DNA of 64,000 nt, taken from assembly GCA_003313425.1 (NCBI GenBank), contig NHZP01000013.1:1240001-1304000 (forward strand). Direction: 5' to 3'. Below the pieces are notes generated by a model. The model was not told where the DNA came from, did not search any database, and worked only from the letters and a program-made list of their open reading frames with translations. Position 1 is the stretch's first letter. The number at the start of each line of letters is the position of its first letter. Below are positions 1-10,551 of the stretch, in pieces. The position numbers were made by a program, and so were the translations under genes. The stretch is from Pseudopyrenochaeta lycopersici. Lineage: Eukaryota > Ascomycota > Dothideomycetes > Pleosporales > Pseudopyrenochaetaceae.

Positions 1-229
1 CCGCCATAGTGATCATTGCGGTCAATGTGGAGAACCTTCTTGCCCTTCACACTGAGGACACTACAGGTATGTCAGTGTGTGTACTTTCCCAGTCGAAGAG
101 AAGTATTACCCGGAGAGCACGCATTCTGTGAGGCCTGCAGAACCATTAGCTTCTGGCGATGCTGTATAGCGGGGTAGCCGCACCTGTTCCAAGGACTACG
201 ACGTCGTACTCGGGCGCGATCTCATCCAT
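1..229 (-). CDS. GDI1: Rab GDP-dissociation inhibitor, N-terminal part (cut by window edge)
   Basis: This is the 5' end of Rab GDI, the cytosolic protein that extracts GDP-bound Rab GTPases from membranes and recycles them during vesicle transport. Three exons read leftward: 229-184, 134-110 and 60 to the window edge. Both introns are 49 nt with GT-AG ends. Joined, they start MDEIAPEYDVVVLGTG, continue GLTECVLSG, then VLSVKGKKVLHIDRNDHYGG, which is the highly conserved N-terminal block of the GDI/REP family (a Rossmann-like GxG followed by the DRNDHYGG motif). Phases agree at both junctions. The rest of the protein (about 400 residues in the family) lies outside the window. The identification rests on near-invariant sequence, so it is very secure. 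Confidence 0.95.
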
Positions 230-859
230 GATTGTAAGATCTTAGTGGTTTAGTGAGGGGGAGAAGTGAAGGTGTTGTATGAGGTGTGTTTACTAGCATG
301 CGGGTGGCTAGCAGCGGAATCTGGATGTTGCGGTGAGCGATGATGTGGGGGTGCTGTAGCTTCCTTTGCCTCGCCAACTTGTGCAGTGGCGTAGTGTCGA
401 CCTTTATGCACTGCACTAATACAACGCGCTGTGTTTCGCATGAGTCTGGTGTATGGCAGGAATTTTTAGATCCGGCATCCAGCTGTGCATTCGTTCGCAA
501 AGATATGCAAACATAACTCGACTTTCTCACGATGCAGTCACAACGGGAATACATCCACGGTTATGCAGCTACCATCTTGTGAACGTTTTTGTAGAACTGC
601 TGCAAAGATATCGGAAATGGTATGATATGCATCATGGGCGCCTCTATCGCCATCTTGCCTACCCTATCCTACAAATGCCGTAAGCTCAACACATTGTGAC
701 GCCTTTCTCCTCAATGCAGGTATGCTACAGTATGTACACTTTACATGACACAAAATCAATCGTGCTTTTCGCCCAGGATTAGGGTGTTCCCCAGAGGATT
801 CCTTGTCAGACACCCCGCTGCTTCATAGTCTTCCAAAACGAGTTCCCACGGTCATTACT
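230..859. other. Intergenic: GDI1 upstream region and MRPL4 3' flank
   Basis: This holds the GDI1 leader/promoter and the region 3' of MRPL4, both minus strand. A short frame at 453-683 has no recognisable protein character. I see no other feature. Confidence 0.6.
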
Positions 860-1760
860 CTATGCGTATTTCGCTTTCCCCTTTGCTCCCTCTTCTGCCT
901 GTGGGAGAATTTTATCTTTTGCCGCTGACTCGATCGCCGGCTCCGGATGAGCATCGTAAGGTGCGTCGTCTGCTTCTAATGGGTCCTAAAGGTACCGTCA
1001 GTATAATTTCTTGTTAGGACAAGGAGACACGCGTACATATGGAGGTTGTGTATACTGCGGTCCATCAGTCCGCGATAAATCGATATCTGGATCGTGCTTT
1101 GCGAGCTCGAGTGCTTCCTGATAGGCAATCTGCCTCTCAGCCAGAGTGTCTAGGATAGCCTTCATCGTCTCCTGCACAGTTGTGTCCCTCTCCTTATTCT
1201 CGTAGTCACCGTAGCCAGCGTCTAATCGTTTGCGCTCGATCTTTTCGGTCGCCAGGCGATTTCGCTCCTTAACACACACCCACCACAGTTGGTGCAGCGA
1301 GTCCCAGTCACGATTACGCAGCTCGCCGACTGTCCATGACCGTCCTATGTCCTTGTCAGCAATTGACCGGCCTTGATGCGTGCAGCTGTCTCGTACCATG
1401 GCGCTGCTCCTCCACTGGTGTTTGTAAAAGCTTCTGGTCCTTGAAAAAATCCCAGAGACCGTGGTCTGGGGATCCTGTCACCTTCTCTTCAATTTTGGCG
1501 GGCTTTGGTAATTGCTGGTTTGCAAAGTCCTTTTGCTTGACAGATAGCGTTTGTCTTGGTCGGAGACCTGTGTTTCTGACCGCGGACAATCCTCGATTGC
1601 TGTTGTTGTCTTTCTTGCAGAGTGATCGCGATGTCGAGAACCATGCTACGGGTGCATTGCGCGTGCATTGGACAGAGGGCACCAGGAATGCGAGTATGGC
1701 ATCCGATGTGCCCGATGCCAGACTCGGCCGCAGCATGCGTGACGACGGTATCGCCGCCAT
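860..1760 (-). CDS. MRPL4: Mitochondrial large-subunit ribosomal protein uL29m (MRPL4)
   Basis: A structural protein of the mitochondrial 54S ribosomal subunit near the peptide exit. Three exons: 1760-1397, 1344-1037 and 985-860, giving 265 residues. Introns are 52 and 51 nt, and the second carries a TCCTAACAAG branch site. The N-terminus is basic and Ser-rich, as expected for a mitochondrial presequence. It is followed by the family blocks GLRPRQTLSV, DHGLWDFF, RSWTVGELRN, LHQLWWVCVKERNR and RKRLDAGYGDYE. The last exon restores an acidic/Lys-rich tail ending KGKAKYA; reading through the second intron instead gives an unlikely tail. It is divergent from the bZIP gene, sharing under 300 bp of promoter. 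Confidence 0.93.
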
Positions 1761-1892
1761 TGTGTCGCTCGGGCTGTGTTGCAGATGAAAGGGCGCAGTA
1801 GCGGAAAATGCAGCACGGAACTGCGACTACTGGTCCGAGCGGCATTAGCGCCATCTGTCGTCAGCCCTTCCTTCGGCACAAGCCTGCCTTGG

Positions 1893-1898
1893 TATAAA
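1893..1898 (+). promoter_or_regulatory. TATAAA box upstream of the bZIP gene
   Basis: TATAAA lies about 155 bp upstream of the ATG at 2048, in the short divergent MRPL4/bZIP promoter. It is followed by a pyrimidine-rich leader. It is positioned as a core promoter element; this is inference only. Confidence 0.35.
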
Positions 1899-2047
1899 GC
1901 GGCCATCCCCCGCGATCCAACCTTCTGACCTCAACCAACCTCGCGCTCTTCACCCTGTGTAGGGCGCCTCTCGACAGTTTCAATTTTCCCTGAAGATTTT
2001 CTTGATTTCACCAGCGGGTACCAGGACCCGCGCTTTACCATCCCGAC

Positions 2048-2821
2048 ATGGAGTACACCACCACCAACATGCAGTTTGTTCCATCCCAACGGCGAGCAAG
2101 AGCAAGAAGATTGTGGGCAGCCACCAATTAATTGGGACTTTGCCCTATCATTCTCCACTGCCGATACCAGTGGCTCTCTTATTGATCCTACGACGCTTCC
2201 CTTGTCCGCCTCCTCTTCTACTACCTCCTTGGACTCCTTGACAGGCGGTCTCACTGCAACTGGCTCTTCCCCCAATAATGGCGCTGATTGGAATACGTTC
2301 TCATTACCTTCATCTGACTCACAACAATTTCTTGGCGATGGAACTCAACTGGCTTCTGATCCTGCTTTTTTCACAACGCCCGAAGCAACCATGAACATTC
2401 TAACCATGTCCTCTGGCATGGGAGAATTGCATAATACCAACTTTTCGACTCCTATGATGAAAGGTAAAGCAGCAAATTCTAATCTCACTACAATAGACTA
2501 ATAAGACTAGATCTTTCACAATCTGGCTCTTCTACAAACTCCAAAGATCGCTCCTCGTCTTCTCCAGAGCAGTCTTCCTCTTATTCTAAGTTAGCAAATT
2601 CCAAGAACAGCCCACTGGCCCCTGAGTCCGCCCGTGTTGAGAAGCGCAAAGCCAACACTCTTGCCGCCCGCCGATATCGACAGAAACGCGTTGACCAGAT
2701 GAGTGGTCTGGAATCTGAACTCAAGGAAGTCAAAACTGAACGCGACGATCTCAAAGTCCGCTGTGCCAAACTGGAAGGCGAGGTCGAGGCGCTTCGTGCT
2801 CTGCTCCGCGCACAAAAGTAG
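2048..2821 (+). CDS. bZIP transcription factor (Gcn4/JlbA-like), start apparently frameshifted
   Basis: A nuclear DNA-binding regulator. Exon 2 (2511-2821) encodes a clear C-terminal bZIP: basic region with NTLAARRYR (the N-x7-R signature) and a leucine zipper from MSGLESELKEVK to LEGEVEALRALL, ending LLRAQK. The first exon runs to 2463 and is Ser/Thr/Pro/Asp-rich, like an acidic activation domain. The intron (2464-2510) ends ACTAG and the phases fit. The start is a problem. The good ATG at 2048 reads MEYTTTNMQFVPSQ but hits a stop in its own frame. The main frame is entered just after it, at NGEQEQED, which needs a one-base shift in the CCC at 2085-2087. The basic-region style resembles Gcn4/JlbA/Idi-4 proteins, but the exact orthologue is not certain. 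Confidence 0.8.
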
Positions 2822-4338
2822 CTCTGCCTTGTTTGTTAGCATCTTGCTTGTTCTCTTTTGCGTCAAACTTTTAGGCTCTGCTTCTGTTCAGGCAATGGCG
2901 GTCGATCATTGTATGTGCTCAGAGCAACATCAGATCGGCGAGTGGATTTCTCAGTCATCGAGATTCCCAGACAGTTTCCTTCATTGTGTACTTACACGGT
3001 TATTGCTATGTAGTTATCAATCTACAAAAAGTGTTATAAGATGTTACAATTGCTCTCATGCAAATTATATAACCATCCGTGAGGCTGCTATTGAGATTAT
3101 GCAGAAAGGGCGTCACTTGTTGTCACGATGAGTCGAAGTGGCTTTTCGTATAGCAAAATGGCGGCGAACATCAAACTCTGTGCTGTAAGTCCTTCACTTC
3201 TCTGAGTCTGTCAATACTCAAGCAGCGATCCAATATCACAATTAATGATGATATTCATGCCCCATGTACATCGTTCTTCACGATACTTAGAATCCATCAA
3301 GACAGCAACAACTGGGGGAGAATGAAACCAGCCAATCAACGTCGAGAAAATCATCAACCAATCAGGTCGCGCCAAAGTGAGTCATCTTTGCTCACTCTCG
3401 CTCACCATGATCGTTCCCGGAATTTCACCCACTTTTAGAACAAGAGGCGCACACTACCGCTCTAGCTGCAAATCAGGCCAAGTTTTGCAATCTGTTTGAA
3501 CAAATGCTTCATGCCATGTGAGTCAAAGCCGAAGCATGTGTGCAGAACGCAGCGGGAAAATGTCGGGCCGAGTATCGTTCATGGCCTTGCAACAAGCAAG
3601 TTCTGTACTGACTTCCTATCGCATGTAAATTTACGACGGCTGTTTACTTCCTGTCGATACCTACATTTGCTTTGCATCGCCGCAGCGCGCTTAGCGCAGT
3701 TGCAAGGTGCACTCTTGTGCCTTGGCAGTGTTTTCTCCACCGGCTCAACGCGTTCGACGTTCGTTACCAGCATTGAATTCATTCTATCACTTTGCCATGA
3801 TGCTTCGATCTTATGAGATGCCATGAGTACAGTGTTGAGTATACAGGACATGTTTTCGATAGATCATATATTTGGCCCCATTTGTCTCGGTCACGTGTAG
3901 CGATAACAATATCTATCGTCACAACATAGTTCTCACCTACAGATACATATGACAGATACAAGCCTCATTTCGCACGCCACAAACCTGACAAAAGAGGTAA
4001 TCTGCAAAGAGTGGTTTGAAGTGAACATGGCAAAGAAGAAGCGCATCGGATAGGCATGCAGATCCACCCACGGTTGGTGCATCTGCCCCAGACTTCCCCG
4101 CATTAGATCGTCGTCATTCCCGAAAAGGTAATCCGACAGACCAAATGTTCTTCTAGAATTTCGGGTTTTGGTAAGTACTGACATCGGTGCCTTACATGTA
4201 GGCTATGTGTTTTGCTTTCGTTGTCGCTGTTCACTTCGTCGTCACCCTCTACATTGTCAACTAGAGCCTACTTTCTAATTAAACGTAACTTACCCCTTCC
4301 TTCCTAAGCATAAACTTCATACACACAGTATACACAAG
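2822..4338. other. Gene-poor intergenic region
   Basis: About 1.5 kb between the bZIP gene and the dead transketolase. Several short frames (for example 2703-3131 and 3496-3816) have low-information translations rich in Cys/Ser/Leu. No domain, repeat or RNA gene was seen. Confidence 0.5.
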
Positions 4339-6484
4339 ATGTCAGACTTGGATGGGTCTACGGCATAGGGAGAGGCCACCGTCAATGGCCTGCTTAATAC
4401 GGATGGAAAGCCGTCGCCGCCATCGCAAACGACCGATGAGGATATGACATTGGTGCTTCAGAGCTTCAGGCTACTCATCGCGGACTTGTGTCAATAATTT
4501 GGAATGGGTCATCCCGGGTCAGCTATAGGTATGGCGGCTATTGGTGTTGCGCTGTGGAAGTACACTGCGATATGCACCGCACAAACCACGCTGATTCAAT
4601 CGGGATAGATTCGTGTTATTTGGTATGACTTTATCACGCCTTACTAAAGACTCACACTAGTCGTGGTTTAGGTCACGCATGTCTCTTTCAATCCGCCAAT
4701 CTATACCTGTCCGGGTAAAAGGCAATGACCTGGGAACAGCTGCTGCTATTCTACCACTCTGAGCGCCCTGACAGCTTATGTCCTGGGCATCCCGAGATCG
4801 AGCATGAAGGCATTGAGCTCAGTCCTCGCCCCTTAGGCCAAGGCATTGCGAACGCCGGGGGTTTAGCTATGGCCTCTAAACATCTTGCGGCTACTTTCAA
4901 TCGCCCCGAGTATAATATCGTGAGCAATCACACTTGGTGCATAGTTGACGATGCCTGCCTGGAAGAGGGGTGGGCTGCGAGGCATTCAGCTATGCAGGCC
5001 ACCTCAAGCTTGGTAATTTGACAATTATATATGGTAACAATCAGATTAGCTGTCATGGATCTGTAGACCTCACAAACATAGAATATGTCAACAAGAATAT
5101 GGAAGCCTGCGGCTGGGGCATCATTGATGCGGAAGATGGCGTGAGCAAGGTCGAGCCCCGAATCGTATTAAACCACTGTTCATCAATATCTGGACTATCA
5201 TTGGTGTGGGAAGTGCAGTCGCTGGTCAAGCTGTGTCTCACGGCGCCCACCTTGGCGCTGATAATGCCACCGAGATGAAGAAGGCATATAGTTGGGACAC
5301 GAAGAAGGTTTTCCACATTCCCGACAAAGTCAAGGACTTAAATTCCCACACGTGGAGACCAACACGTTCAGAAGTGGGATATCCTTCTTCAAGGCTACAG
5401 CAACGACCACCCTGAGCTAGCAAAAACTTTCAAGAACCGTATGGCTGGCAAATTGCCCGACGGTTGGGAATCTATGGTTCCTAATAGTTTATCTTCCGAT
5501 GGAACACCTACGCGGAAGTCAAATAACGCCGTTGTAGGCAAAACGTTGGCTGAGATACCAACTTTCATGGTCGGGTACTGCAGACTTGACCCCTTCTTTG
5601 AATCTCACATACAAAATTTACCAGATCTTCAATCCACCAGATCTCAAACCCATTTCTGGGGCTCAGGGATCCTACAAAGGTCGTTATATACACTTCGGTA
5701 TTCGCGAGCACGCCATGGCAGCCACGGACCATCATTCCGATAACATCGAGCTTCTTTATGTTCGACCTGTACGCCGCGCCAGCCGTGCGAATGGGCGCAC
5801 TGCAAAAATTCAAGGTCATCCATGTGGCAACTCATGATTCTATCGGCGCCGGGGAAGACGGCCCGGCCCACCAGCCTGTCGAACTTGGAACGCTGTACCA
5901 TGCAATGCCGAATATGCAGCACATCCGCCCAGGGGATGGTGAAGAGGTTGTAGGAGCTTGGAAAACCGCGATTGACTACAAGGGTGGACCTAGCATGATT
6001 AGCGTGTCGAGACATACAATTCCACACTTGTTGGGATTGACGAAGCGAGATGGCGTGAGCAAGGGTACATATGTGCTTAGGGAAGAGAAAGATGCAACTG
6101 TTACCTTGATTTCCGTAGGTGCGGAACTCTCGTTTGCGGTCAACGTCGCCGACCCACTCGCCAAAGCTTCCTCATCTATCAAGTCACGTATAACGTCCTT
6201 TCCGTCACACGCACTCTTCCGACAGCAATCGCTCGAGTACCAACGACAGTTCTACGACGTAATAAAGGCATCCCCGCTGTCGTCATCGAACCGTATGTAA
6301 GCCTTGGATAAGAGCGATGGGCTGATGCTGGAGTTAATATGAAGAGCTATTGACATTCATTGCCAGGGAAGTACATTTACGCTCACTTTGGTTTCGAAAC
6401 GGCAAGTATGGCGAAGAGCATCCATAAATTTCTGGTGGATGGGCAGCATGGTACAATTGGAAGGGGAGAATATGTTGAGCTATG
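4339..6484 (+). pseudogene. Dead transketolase / dihydroxyacetone synthase gene
   Basis: The remains of a TPP-dependent transketolase of the dihydroxyacetone-synthase (formaldehyde transketolase) type. The start MSDLDGSTA is followed by TAG at codon 10 (4366). Family blocks then appear in order but in different frames: FGMGHPGSAIGMAAIGVALW, HSERPDSLCPGHPEIEHEG, LGQGIANAGGLAMA, SNHTWCIVDDACLEEG, GSAVAGQAVSHGAHLGADN, FGIREHAMAA, THDSIGAGEDGPAHQPVELG, and a tail ending GRGEYVEL. Several frameshifts and stops break the frame, so no full protein can be made. The TPP-site GDA is DDA here. At least one spliceosomal intron is still visible (about 4624-4662, ending ACACTAG). Some stops fit C-to-T change (CAA to TAA), as in repeat-induced point mutation, but frameshifts also contributed. 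Confidence 0.88.
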
Positions 6485-7594
6485 AGTGGGAAGGTAAAGA
6501 GCCCACTGACCAGCCTGTATAAAGTATTTGTACCAAGATTTCTTTTAATTTAATATTTGGCTGAAGAAATACTCTTCACAAACAACTTTCCGTGTTTCAT
6601 ATTTTCCTCTACCAATTCTTCTGGTATGGCTCTGAGTGTAGTCTCCTCAGCTTCCAAAGTTGGATCCCTCCATGCTAATAGTATACTCATCGTTTGGGAA
6701 AAGGGACAATTGCAACTTAGTATCCTCTCTACAATTTCTGGCCCCTCCAATCATGCTTTGGTAGCAAGATAACTGTCCCTTCTCCTTAACACCTCAGATG
6801 ATATAGCATTGCCTCTCAATCCGTAGTCAACGTCTTACAGAGAAACACAGACAAGGCCGCTATTTCGGGCCGTAACGCTTGAGCTGCTGTGAGATGACCA
6901 TGGATCCTTTCCTGGGCGTGGTGCATCTAAGAGCCTGGGGCTTATGGAGGTGGTTGAAAGAGTGTTGAATTATTTAGCCAAGCCATTCGAGCCGGAATAA
7001 CAAACATGGCGATATGGAATGGCACCCCAGCGCTCCTATGGCCATGGCATGTATAAAACACTTCAGCTCATGCGTCTACCATGCAGTCTACTTCTCGCCA
7101 GCTGTGGTTAGCTCAAACAGAAAGACTGGCTGCCAAATCACAATCTCACTTCATCGTAGGCTGCCAGGTATCATACAATCACTGAACACTTGAGATTACG
7201 CGTCGAATTCATGCCTGTTGCCTGTTTGTGTACGTGCATTTCTCTAGCCCTTCCACATTTAGTATTCTGACGTCACTCTCGCGTAGGTCGATCACGCGTT
7301 CCCGCCCGTTAACCGGCAACTCAATCTTTCGTCTCGCCTGAGCGCACGGATGTGTATGTGAAACAAGCTGTGGATTTAGGCTCGAGGCTAAGGGCTATTA
7401 CTCAGAATAACCATAAGCGGCCAGATTCAATAATGGGCACATGCATATCGACCTGCAATGCAGAAGTTTACGTAACGTCGCTTGACTGCAATTGTTGTGA
7501 TGGCGATGGGAGTAACAGAGCTGTTTGAAGCATATTGATCAAGCATTACATTATGGTCGTAAACATCTTTGGGTATGATTCGAAATGGTGAGAT
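6485..7594. other. Intergenic, no recognised gene
   Basis: 1.1 kb between the transketolase pseudogene and the minus-strand secreted-protein gene. A 64-codon open stretch on the minus strand (6550-6750) has protein-like composition, but it has no ATG and no recognised relative. Confidence 0.45.
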
Positions 7595-8518
7595 TTAAGC
7601 TTTCTCGTTGCCAATACTTGCACTTCCGCCCCCTCTCGCCTCAGCGAGTAGTTGTGTACCCACAACTTCACCTGTGCTCTTGCTCTTGAAAATACCAGAG
7701 ATGGAGTAAAGGCCCGCAAACGGTTCATACACATACTCCTCTTCCCAAACTTCCTGACCCTTATATGTCACGCTCTCGTTGAACCCATTGAAGCGCATGT
7801 TTTTCAGGTAGTCACCTACAACAATAGTGCCGGAAATGGAGCCGTAGTTGTCAAGTGTCTGCTCCACAATATCGCCGTTCTGCGAGAGCATACGGCGCTT
7901 ATGCGTGTTCCCCTCAAAGTTATTAACGGAGTACAGGATGTTGTTATGCAGGTCCCATTGATGAAAATCGAGATCGCGCTTTGCTTTCGCTTGCGCGGAC
8001 TCATCGCCAGTCAAGCCCTCTGTGACATCACCTATGAGCCCAGCGGTGTCATTGATGATCGACCCAAGGCCGTTTCCTAGCTCCGCGATGACCGGGTTGA
8101 GATCAATACTGTCGAGAACGTCCCCAATCATCTTGACGAGATTGGTCAGGCGGGCTTCGAGGTAGACTTTTGCTGTTACATTCTGGATGAGGAGTGTGAC
8201 TTGGTCGATGCTAAGGTCGACTCCGGCGTTGAACTGCAGCAACTGGAGGACTTGCGCATCGAGGTTTATCTTTGCAGTGAGATTGTCAACGCCAACGAAG
8301 ATTTCGCCGACGTGCACGGAAGCGTTGAGCAGGACATCTGGTTCTGGGACGAAAGCTGAGACATTTGACACTGTGTTTTCGGTTTCGTAGAGAACGGCTA
8401 GTGGGTCGCCGTCTTGTCGGATGTCGAGTTTATATCCTGAATAACCATCTGAATCGGACTGGCAGACAGCAATAAATGGAAGAGAAAGGATTGCAATTGC
8501 CGAGAGTATGGACTTCAT
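7595..8518 (-). CDS. Secreted hypothetical protein, intronless paralog A
   Basis: A 307-residue protein of unknown function. The start at 8518 is chosen because it gives a clean signal peptide (MKSILSAIAILSLPFIAVCQ); an upstream in-frame ATG at 8596 would bury it. The mature part has many N-x-S/T sequons and a hydrophobic, beta/helix-alternating core from about residue 60 (PDVLL, HVGEIFVGVDNL, INLDAQVLQLLQFNAGVDL, LDSIDLNP). A basic KAKRDLDFH segment (possible Kex2 KR site) follows, then a second domain ending YEPFAGLYSI and a Gly-rich tail. The same layout is found in the neighbouring plus-strand gene at 9068, so the two are paralogs. No intron is present. Secretion is likely, function unknown. 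Confidence 0.8.
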   Translation of the reverse strand: MKSILSAIAILSLPFIAVCQSDSDGYSGYKLDIRQDGDPLAVLYETENTVSNVSAFVPEPDVLLNASVHVGEIFVGVDNLTAKINLDAQVLQLLQFNAGVDLSIDQVTLLIQNVTAKVYLEARLTNLVKMIGDVLDSIDLNPVIAELGNGLGSIINDTAGLIGDVTEGLTGDESAQAKAKRDLDFHQWDLHNNILYSVNNFEGNTHKRRMLSQNGDIVEQTLDNYGSISGTIVVGDYLKNMRFNGFNESVTYKGQEVWEEEYVYEPFAGLYSISGIFKSKSTGEVVGTQLLAEARGGGSASIGNEKA

Positions 8519-9067
8519 TTTGACTGTTGTGGACTGGATGGTGTGCGGGAGAAGAGAGTGGACGCAGGTCAGCAAGCTGCTAAGAGACGAAAGCAAGGGA
8601 AGCAGCAGCTTGATGAAAAGCCGTCAGCGATCGAAAGAGGGCAAGCGACGGTTAACAATACCATCAAGGAGTCGCAGTGGACTACCGGTACTAGTCATGA
8701 GCAGTTGAGAAATGATGCATGGTACCCCGGACGCCTCTAGGCGAGTGAAAACAAATTAAGGAGAGTGGATGCGGAATCGCGATTCGACACTAATGCTCAA
8801 AAAACCAGATTTTCGTATGCAAATCAAGATTGCCCATGTTCGAAGCCTAAGAATGTTATTAGTGGCGCTTTACAGGGCTGCATAAACCCCTGCCAGTGGC
8901 TGCAGAAGGGGGTTTTACCCGAGATTACAAGCATGGCAAACTTGAACTACGCATGAATCGCTGATCTTAACGGCACCTCTTCGCTTTAAACGTTTCTTAG
9001 GCCGTCTTCGCTGTTACTTGTAACGGCGCTTTCGCTCGCCGCCTTCGTTGTGATCACTGTTGCCAAC
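8519..9067. promoter_or_regulatory. Shared divergent promoter of the two secreted paralogs
   Basis: 549 bp separate the two start codons. An inverted repeat, AAACCCC (8884-8890) and GGGGTTT (8909-8915), sits in it. It includes CCCCT and AGGGG, the form of the fungal stress element (STRE), in opposite orientation. A regulatory role is inferred from position only. Confidence 0.4.
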
Positions 9068-10064
9068 ATGTCGTTCTCTATCCGCCTACTGCTCATCAGC
9101 ATTCTTTTCACTTTCGCAACTCACGTTTTCGCGCAAAGCTCAACACCTCCCCCCTCAAGCAGTTCACCACCACAAAGCAATGGAACTAGCCCGACCGCAC
9201 CACCAAGTGTTCAGCCCACGACATCAACAGCGCCCGATGTGCTTCTGCGCGTTCCGGAATTGCATGTAGGCCGAATCGAACTTGGGGTTGAGAAACTGCA
9301 AGCAGACCTCAATCTTAATGCGAAAGTTGCAGGCCTTGTCCAAATCAACGCCGGAGTTCAAGTGTACGTTGAGAAGGTCAATATCACGATTGCCGATGTA
9401 GATGTCGATCTCGAATTGGTCGTGCGACTAGGCAACCTAGTAGCCATTGTCGAGCGGGTATTTGACTCTTTGGATTTGAACCCTCTGCTGATCAGCTTGA
9501 TTGGCAATGTGACAAACCTGGTCGGCGAAGTCATTGGCGCAGTAGATGGGCTTGTAAGTTCTCAAGACGAGAAATAGACGAACTGTGCTGACGGCTTTCA
9601 GCTTGGATCCATAACACAAAATGGAAAGACACTAAACTTCTTGGTTGACAATCTTGGCAATATCGTCCAGGAGGTCGTAGGTGCAGGGGATACCCTTTCA
9701 CAAATTGTTGGCAACTTCAAGGTATGTGCTATGCTGTTATGGATGCATCGCAAAGACTGACTATTTGCACAGTTGAATATGACCGAAGTCGTTGGAAGTG
9801 TAAAGCAAGTCGGCCAGGGACTTACCCAGAAAACATACAGCTACGAGCCATTAAACGCTCTTGTTGATATCGTAACGAACACTGCTGGTATGTTTCATGT
9901 CATTGTCCCTGAATATTGACTGACAAATATCTTTAGGACAAGTTGTGTCAGCTGTCGTTCAAAAGAAAACTGGTGGCGGTGGAGGCACTACACCATCAGC
10001 TACGCCTTCAGCAACACCATTGCCAGTCAGTCTACCTGTCAGCTCGGCTACAGGTACTACTTAG
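9068..10064 (+). CDS. Secreted hypothetical protein, paralog B with three introns
   Basis: A 282-residue protein from four exons: 9068-9553, 9602-9721, 9773-9887 and 9937-10064, with introns of 48, 51 and 49 nt and matching phases. It begins with a signal peptide (MSFSIRLLLISILFTFATHV, cleavage near FAQS) and a Ser/Pro/Thr linker. The core is shared with the minus-strand neighbour: PDVLL, HVGRIELGVEKL, LNLNAKVAGLVQINAGV, RLGNLVAIVERV, DSLDLNP. The C-terminal part also parallels the paralog (YEPLNALVDIV, GQVVSAVV, then a Gly run) and ends in a Ser/Thr/Pro tail without an obvious GPI signal. Function is unknown; probably an extracellular or cell-wall protein. Confidence 0.82.
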
Positions 10065-10551
10065 AATACATAGGATCAGTAATTTAGCAATACATAATGC
10101 CAGTTCATGATCGCAACATCGTTCACTAGAGATCACTGTATCAGCTGACCCACATGGAATGGTTGCACATTATTACCTCAGCAGGAATGTAAGAATTCAA
10201 ATGACTTAACATTCTTCTTCTTCGAGAATCAATGGATGTTGGGGAGAAGCCATCAGTATATGTTGAGGAGATTCTATGCACTTGACGACGAGGACATACG
10301 AGCCCCATGTCCCCCTCCCCTATCCTCAACACACGATACCGCCACCTCAAAGCTCGCGACAAACAGTTTTTACGAGCTTACAATAATAAAGTCCACAAAA
10401 TCGCTTACCTTTATCTATACCAAGCACCGCCCGTATTAACAATCCGCCTTCGGTACTTTGATGAAACTTCGGTTGAAATGCTAATACGTTGTTCAGACAC
10501 CTGTCTGTTGCAACTGTGCATCCTCTATGGACCGTTTCTTGTCATCCTTCG
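10065..10551. other. Intergenic between convergent genes
   Basis: The 3' flanks of paralog B and of the MFS gene. Positions 10493-10551 probably belong to the original 3' coding end of the transporter, now out of frame. Nothing else was seen. Confidence 0.5.

Noticed and set aside
453..683. 76-codon frame upstream of GDI1
   Set aside because: No domain, poor composition, and it sits in the promoter/leader of GDI1.
3496..3816. 106-codon frame in the 3-4 kb gap
   Set aside because: Cys/Leu/Ser-rich translation without conserved character; no intron or neighbour supports it.
6550..6750. Minus-strand 66-codon protein-like stretch next to the dead transketolase
   Set aside because: No ATG at the start, a stop directly upstream, and no splice partner found.
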